Below are positions 29,641-32,693 of a stretch of 32,693 nt of DNA, in pieces. The notes under the pieces are model-generated. The model saw only the letters and a list, made by a program, of their open reading frames with translations. It was not told the DNA's origin and ran no database searches. Source of the DNA: Sporodiniella umbellata (lineage: Eukaryota > Mucoromycota > Mucoromycetes > Mucorales > Rhizopodaceae); the NCBI GenBank assembly GCA_025677835.1, contig JAIXMR010000166.1, positions 1 through 32,693 of the forward strand, in the 5' to 3' direction. How positions within the stretch are numbered: the first letter of the stretch is position 1; every line of letters begins with the position of its first letter. The translations under genes were made by a program, and so were the position numbers.

Positions 29641-29911
29641 AGCTGAAGAAAAGCCGATTTGTGTAACTGACGCAAGGCTACCCTAGAAAGGGACCCGACG
29701 CGTAAAGGGGGAGGGGGGAAATAAGGATAGAATAAGCAAATTTCAAAAGAAAACAAGAAAAAGTCTCTAGGAAATACAAACGAGCCCAGGAAAAGAAAGT
29801 GGGTGAATAGACGATGCATATTTTAAACCACGAAGCAAAACACATTAAAGAAATTAAATCTCCATAAATTCTGTTTTCTTTTTTCCTTTTTTTTTTTCTC
29901 TCAACAAATTG

Positions 29912-32693
29912 ATGGCGCCAAGACGAGAAGAAAGTGAGCCGCTTCTCAACGGCTCTTCTTTTGATATTTCTGTAGAAGAAATATCCAAGCTATTTGACCC
30001 AAAGAGTGATGAACAATTGGAAAAGCTAGGAGGTGTTGACACCATCTGTAAGAAGCTTCAAGTCGATCCCAAACTCGGTCTTTCTTCAGACAAGAGCAGT
30101 AACAAGAAAGGCTTTGAAGACCGCCAGGCTTATTTTGGCAGCAACAAGCTACCGGACCCTCCTACCAAGTCTTTTCTGGAGCTTTTATGGGCTGCATATA
30201 ACGACAAGACGTTGATTATGCTGAGGTAATGACGCAATGCCGGGGAGAGGGAAACTGGCTTGTGCTAATTTTTTTAAGGATAGCATTGCTTCCATCGTAT
30301 CGCTCGTAGTCGGTATCTGGGAAGATTACTCGCCTCAACATCCTGAAGATGAACCCCGGGTGGGATGGTAAGAAAGGAATCCGACGGGTTTTGATAGATA
30401 AACTCTCTTTTCTATAGGGTCGAAGGCACTGCTATTTTAGTCGCCGTTCTGGCCGTTGTATTCACCAACGCCATCAACGACTATCAAAAGGAAGCCCAGT
30501 TTAAAAAGCTAAACTCGAAAAAGGAAGACCGAGAGGTGAAAGTCTTACGCAGTGGACGTGAACAGCAAATCAATATTTATGACATTAACGTGGGAGACGT
30601 GCTGATGCTTGAGCCTGGTGACATCATTCCTGTGGACGGTATCTACCTGAAAGGACATAACCTGGCTTGCGATGAATCCTCAGCCACGGGTGAATCAGAC
30701 ACGATGAAGAAGAGTCAGGAAGGCGACTGTTTTATTCTGTCGGGCTCAAAAGTGCTGGAAGGGGTCGGTCAAGCGTTGGTGATGGCTGTGGGCGAAAATT
30801 CTTACTTTGGAAAGACAATGATGTCTATGCGTGACGGCGAGGCTGAGGGTACCCCTCTTCAGATGAAGCTGGACACGTTGGCTGAACAGATTGCTAAGCT
30901 GGGTTTTGCTGCTGCTATCATCATGTTGTTGGCTTTGGTGATCAAGTACTTTGTTACTGCTGCGCTGGCGCCTGAATTCCCCCCCACAGGCGAGATTGCA
31001 GCTGCAATGATCCGTATTGTGATTCAGGCCATTACTATCATTGTGGTTGCTGTGCCTGAAGGTCTTCCGATGGCTGTTACCATGGCCTTGGCTTTTGCTA
31101 CCACACAGATGCTCAAGGACAACAACTTGGTCCGCGTTCTGGCTGCATGCGAAACGATGGGCAACGCCACCGCTATCTGCTCTGATAAAACGGGTACGCT
31201 CACTCAAAACAAGATGACAATCACCCACGGCTCCCTCTGCCAGGAAACGTTTGAGAGTCAAGAAGAAATCAAGGAATGGTCCAAGCAGGTCGACAAACAG
31301 ATGTTAAACCTTGTGCTCGAAACTGCCACCCTGAATTCGACCGCATTTGAAAACAAGAATGAAAAGGGCGAGTTGGAGTTTGTGGGCTCTAAAACCGAAT
31401 GCGCCTTGCTTACAATGGCCAAGGGCTTGGGAAGTAACTACGAGGATGTACGCCATGACGCAAACGTGGTCAAGGTGTATCCCTTTGCCTCCAAGCGAAA
31501 GACAATGACAACCGTGACCGAAACAAAGGAAAACTCGGCACGTACCAGCACGCAATCAGATTACCGTATTCACGTCAAGGGAGCCTCTGAAATCGTACTC
31601 GAGTCCTGTAAGACTTACCTTAACAAGCAAGGCGAGCCTGTCAAGCTAGATAAGGAAGCTATCGTCAAGTGGAACGGTATTATTTCTGAATATGCTGATC
31701 AAGCCCTCCGCACGATTGCCCTTGCCTACCGCGATATCTCCACATCCGAACAAAAAAAGCTAAGCGACGATGAACCCCCGCTCGAGAAGTTGACCTTGAT
31801 CGGTATCGTGGGCATCATGGATCCCCTCCGCCCGGGTGTGGTGGAATCTGTCAGCGCTTTCAGACAGGCTGGTGTCTTTGTGCGTATGATCACCGGTGAT
31901 AACCTAAACACGGCCAAAGCCATTGCTCGCAATGCCGGCATCTTGACCAAGGGCGGTATTGCCATGTCCGGACCCGAATTACGCGCCATGTCCACCGAAG
32001 AACAGCGCAAAGTGATTCCCCGTCTTCAGGTCTTGGCCCGCTCTTCTCCTCAAGACAAGACTATTGTCGTCTCGCGCCTCCAGGAACAAGACCAGGTGGT
32101 CGGTATGACGGGTGACGGTACAAACGATGGCCCTGCGCTCAAAATGGCTGACGTTGGCTTCAGCATGGGTATTGCAGGCACTGAAGTAGCCAAAGAAGCC
32201 TCGGATATCATTCTCATGGACGATAACTTTAACTCGATCCTTAAGGCCTTGATGTGGGGACGCGCTGTGAACGACGGCGTACGCAAGTTCTTGACCTTCC
32301 AGCTCACCGTGAACATTGCTGCTGTCGTGCTTTCTTTTGTTTCCGCTATGACCTCTGAAAACGCTGAGAGCATCCTGAGCGCCGTTCAACTTCTCTGGGT
32401 TAACTTGATCATGGATACCTTGGCCGCTCTGGCTTTGGCAACTGAACCCCCCACAGACGATCTGTTGCACCGTAAGCCTATCTCAAAGTACGCACATCTG
32501 ATCAACTACCGTATGGCCAAGATGATCCTCGGTCAAGCCATCTTCCAGATCGCAGTCAACCTCGTCGTCATCTATTGGGGTGCTCGTATCTTTCACTTGG
32601 ACGAATCGAACCAAGACGTCCTTCGTACCATGGTTTTCAACGTCTTTGTCTTCTTACAGGTCTTTAACGAAATCAACTGTCGTCGTATTGATG
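29912..32693 (+). CDS. PMC1: P-type Ca2+-transporting ATPase, PMC1/PMCA type (3' end beyond the window)
   Basis: Pumps Ca2+ out of the cytosol, into the vacuole in fungi, using ATP. Exons 29912-30225, 30284-30367 and 30418 onward give 891 residues before the window ends; the protein continues. Seen: the fungal N-terminal block LFDPKSDEQLEKLGGVDTIC, actuator-domain TGES in SATGESDTMKK, the membrane segment VVAVPEGLPMAVTMALAFAT, the phosphorylation site CSDKTGTLTQNKM with Asp389, the nucle-otide domain KGASE, MITGDN, and the hinge TGDGTNDGPALKMADVGFSM followed by the lumenal/vacuolar-pump helices. No long C-terminal calmodulin tail can be judged. The second intron boundary was chosen at GATAG|C because it alone gives LIMLSIASIVSLVVG. 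The long exon is richer in G+C and in C-ending codons than the other genes here, typical of strong expression. Confidence 0.95.

Larger units (their letters stand above)
29139..29911. other. intergenic DNA with A-tracts and a possible small gene
   Basis: A-rich runs fill 29143-29188 and an A30 run occupies 29231-29260. After it, 29270-29513 contains an open stretch with a perfect GTAAGT donor (29366) and a TTTTACTACAG acceptor (29400) enclosing only 35 nt; the joined frame gives a hydrophobic then Cys-rich peptide (DYACRLPCFETKILVYSGTI) to a TAA at 29511-29513 but has no clear ATG. I leave it uncalled. The rest is the promoter of the calcium pump. Confidence 0.4.

Noticed and set aside
30746..32470. 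Long minus-strand open frames opposite the calcium pump
   Set aside because: They are shadows produced by the biased codon use of the Ca2+-ATPase on the plus strand.

Overview
The window is nuclear DNA of a filamentous fungus, most likely an early-diverging one of the Mucoromycota (Mucorales) type. Intergenic DNA is very AT-rich and full of long A or T runs. Genes carry many short GT-AG introns of about 41-78 nt, often with a CTAAC- or CTGAC-like branch point, and the proteins are typical fungal housekeeping families. I rebuilt the genes by joining reading frames across introns and by matching conserved family motifs from memory. No database search was possible, and no species name is claimed.

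Layout, left to right. (1) 1-6923 is gene-poor: a zinc alcohol dehydrogenase of the ADH6/cinnamyl-alcohol type (1724-2936) and a short spliced gene of unknown function (4575-4880). (2) 6924-11312 holds mitochondrial 3-hydroxyacyl-CoA dehydrogenase (+), ribosomal protein eL29 (-), a GH8 glycoside hydrolase (+) and a small secreted protein (+). (3) 11344-16702 is a minus-strand block: a kynurenine/glutamine aminotransferase with an apparent one-base frameshift, an NPR/HAL-type protein kinase, and the ten-exon proteasome assembly chaperone PSMD5/S5b. (4) 16795-22275 has a possible mini-gene, a DUF89/ARMT1 phosphatase (+), a four-helix membrane protein (-) whose stop codon is 12 bp from that of ARMT1, and a nine-exon Nup159/Nup214-like nucleoporin without FG repeats. 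(5) 22413-26907 has an ACR3 arsenite exporter (+), a STIMATE/TMEM110-like ER membrane protein (-), prefoldin subunit 6 (+) and a short coilin-like protein (-). (6) 27135-32693 has the RNA polymerase II CTD phosphatase FCP1 (+) and a PMC1-type Ca2+-ATPase (+) that runs off the right edge.

The genes do not form one pathway; this is ordinary euchromatin. The pairs worth noting are divergent ones with short shared promoters (Nup159-like/ACR3, 137 bp; coilin-like/FCP1, 227 bp), convergent ones with very close 3' ends, and a calcium pump whose upstream region carries an exact match to the yeast Crz1 site. I found no CRISPR array, no intact transposon, no rRNA and no convincing tRNA. I do not see a clear new biological system. 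The best leads are the FG-less nucleoporin, the fungal coilin-like protein, the chitosanase-like GH8 and the short spliced genes hidden in apparent intergenic DNA.
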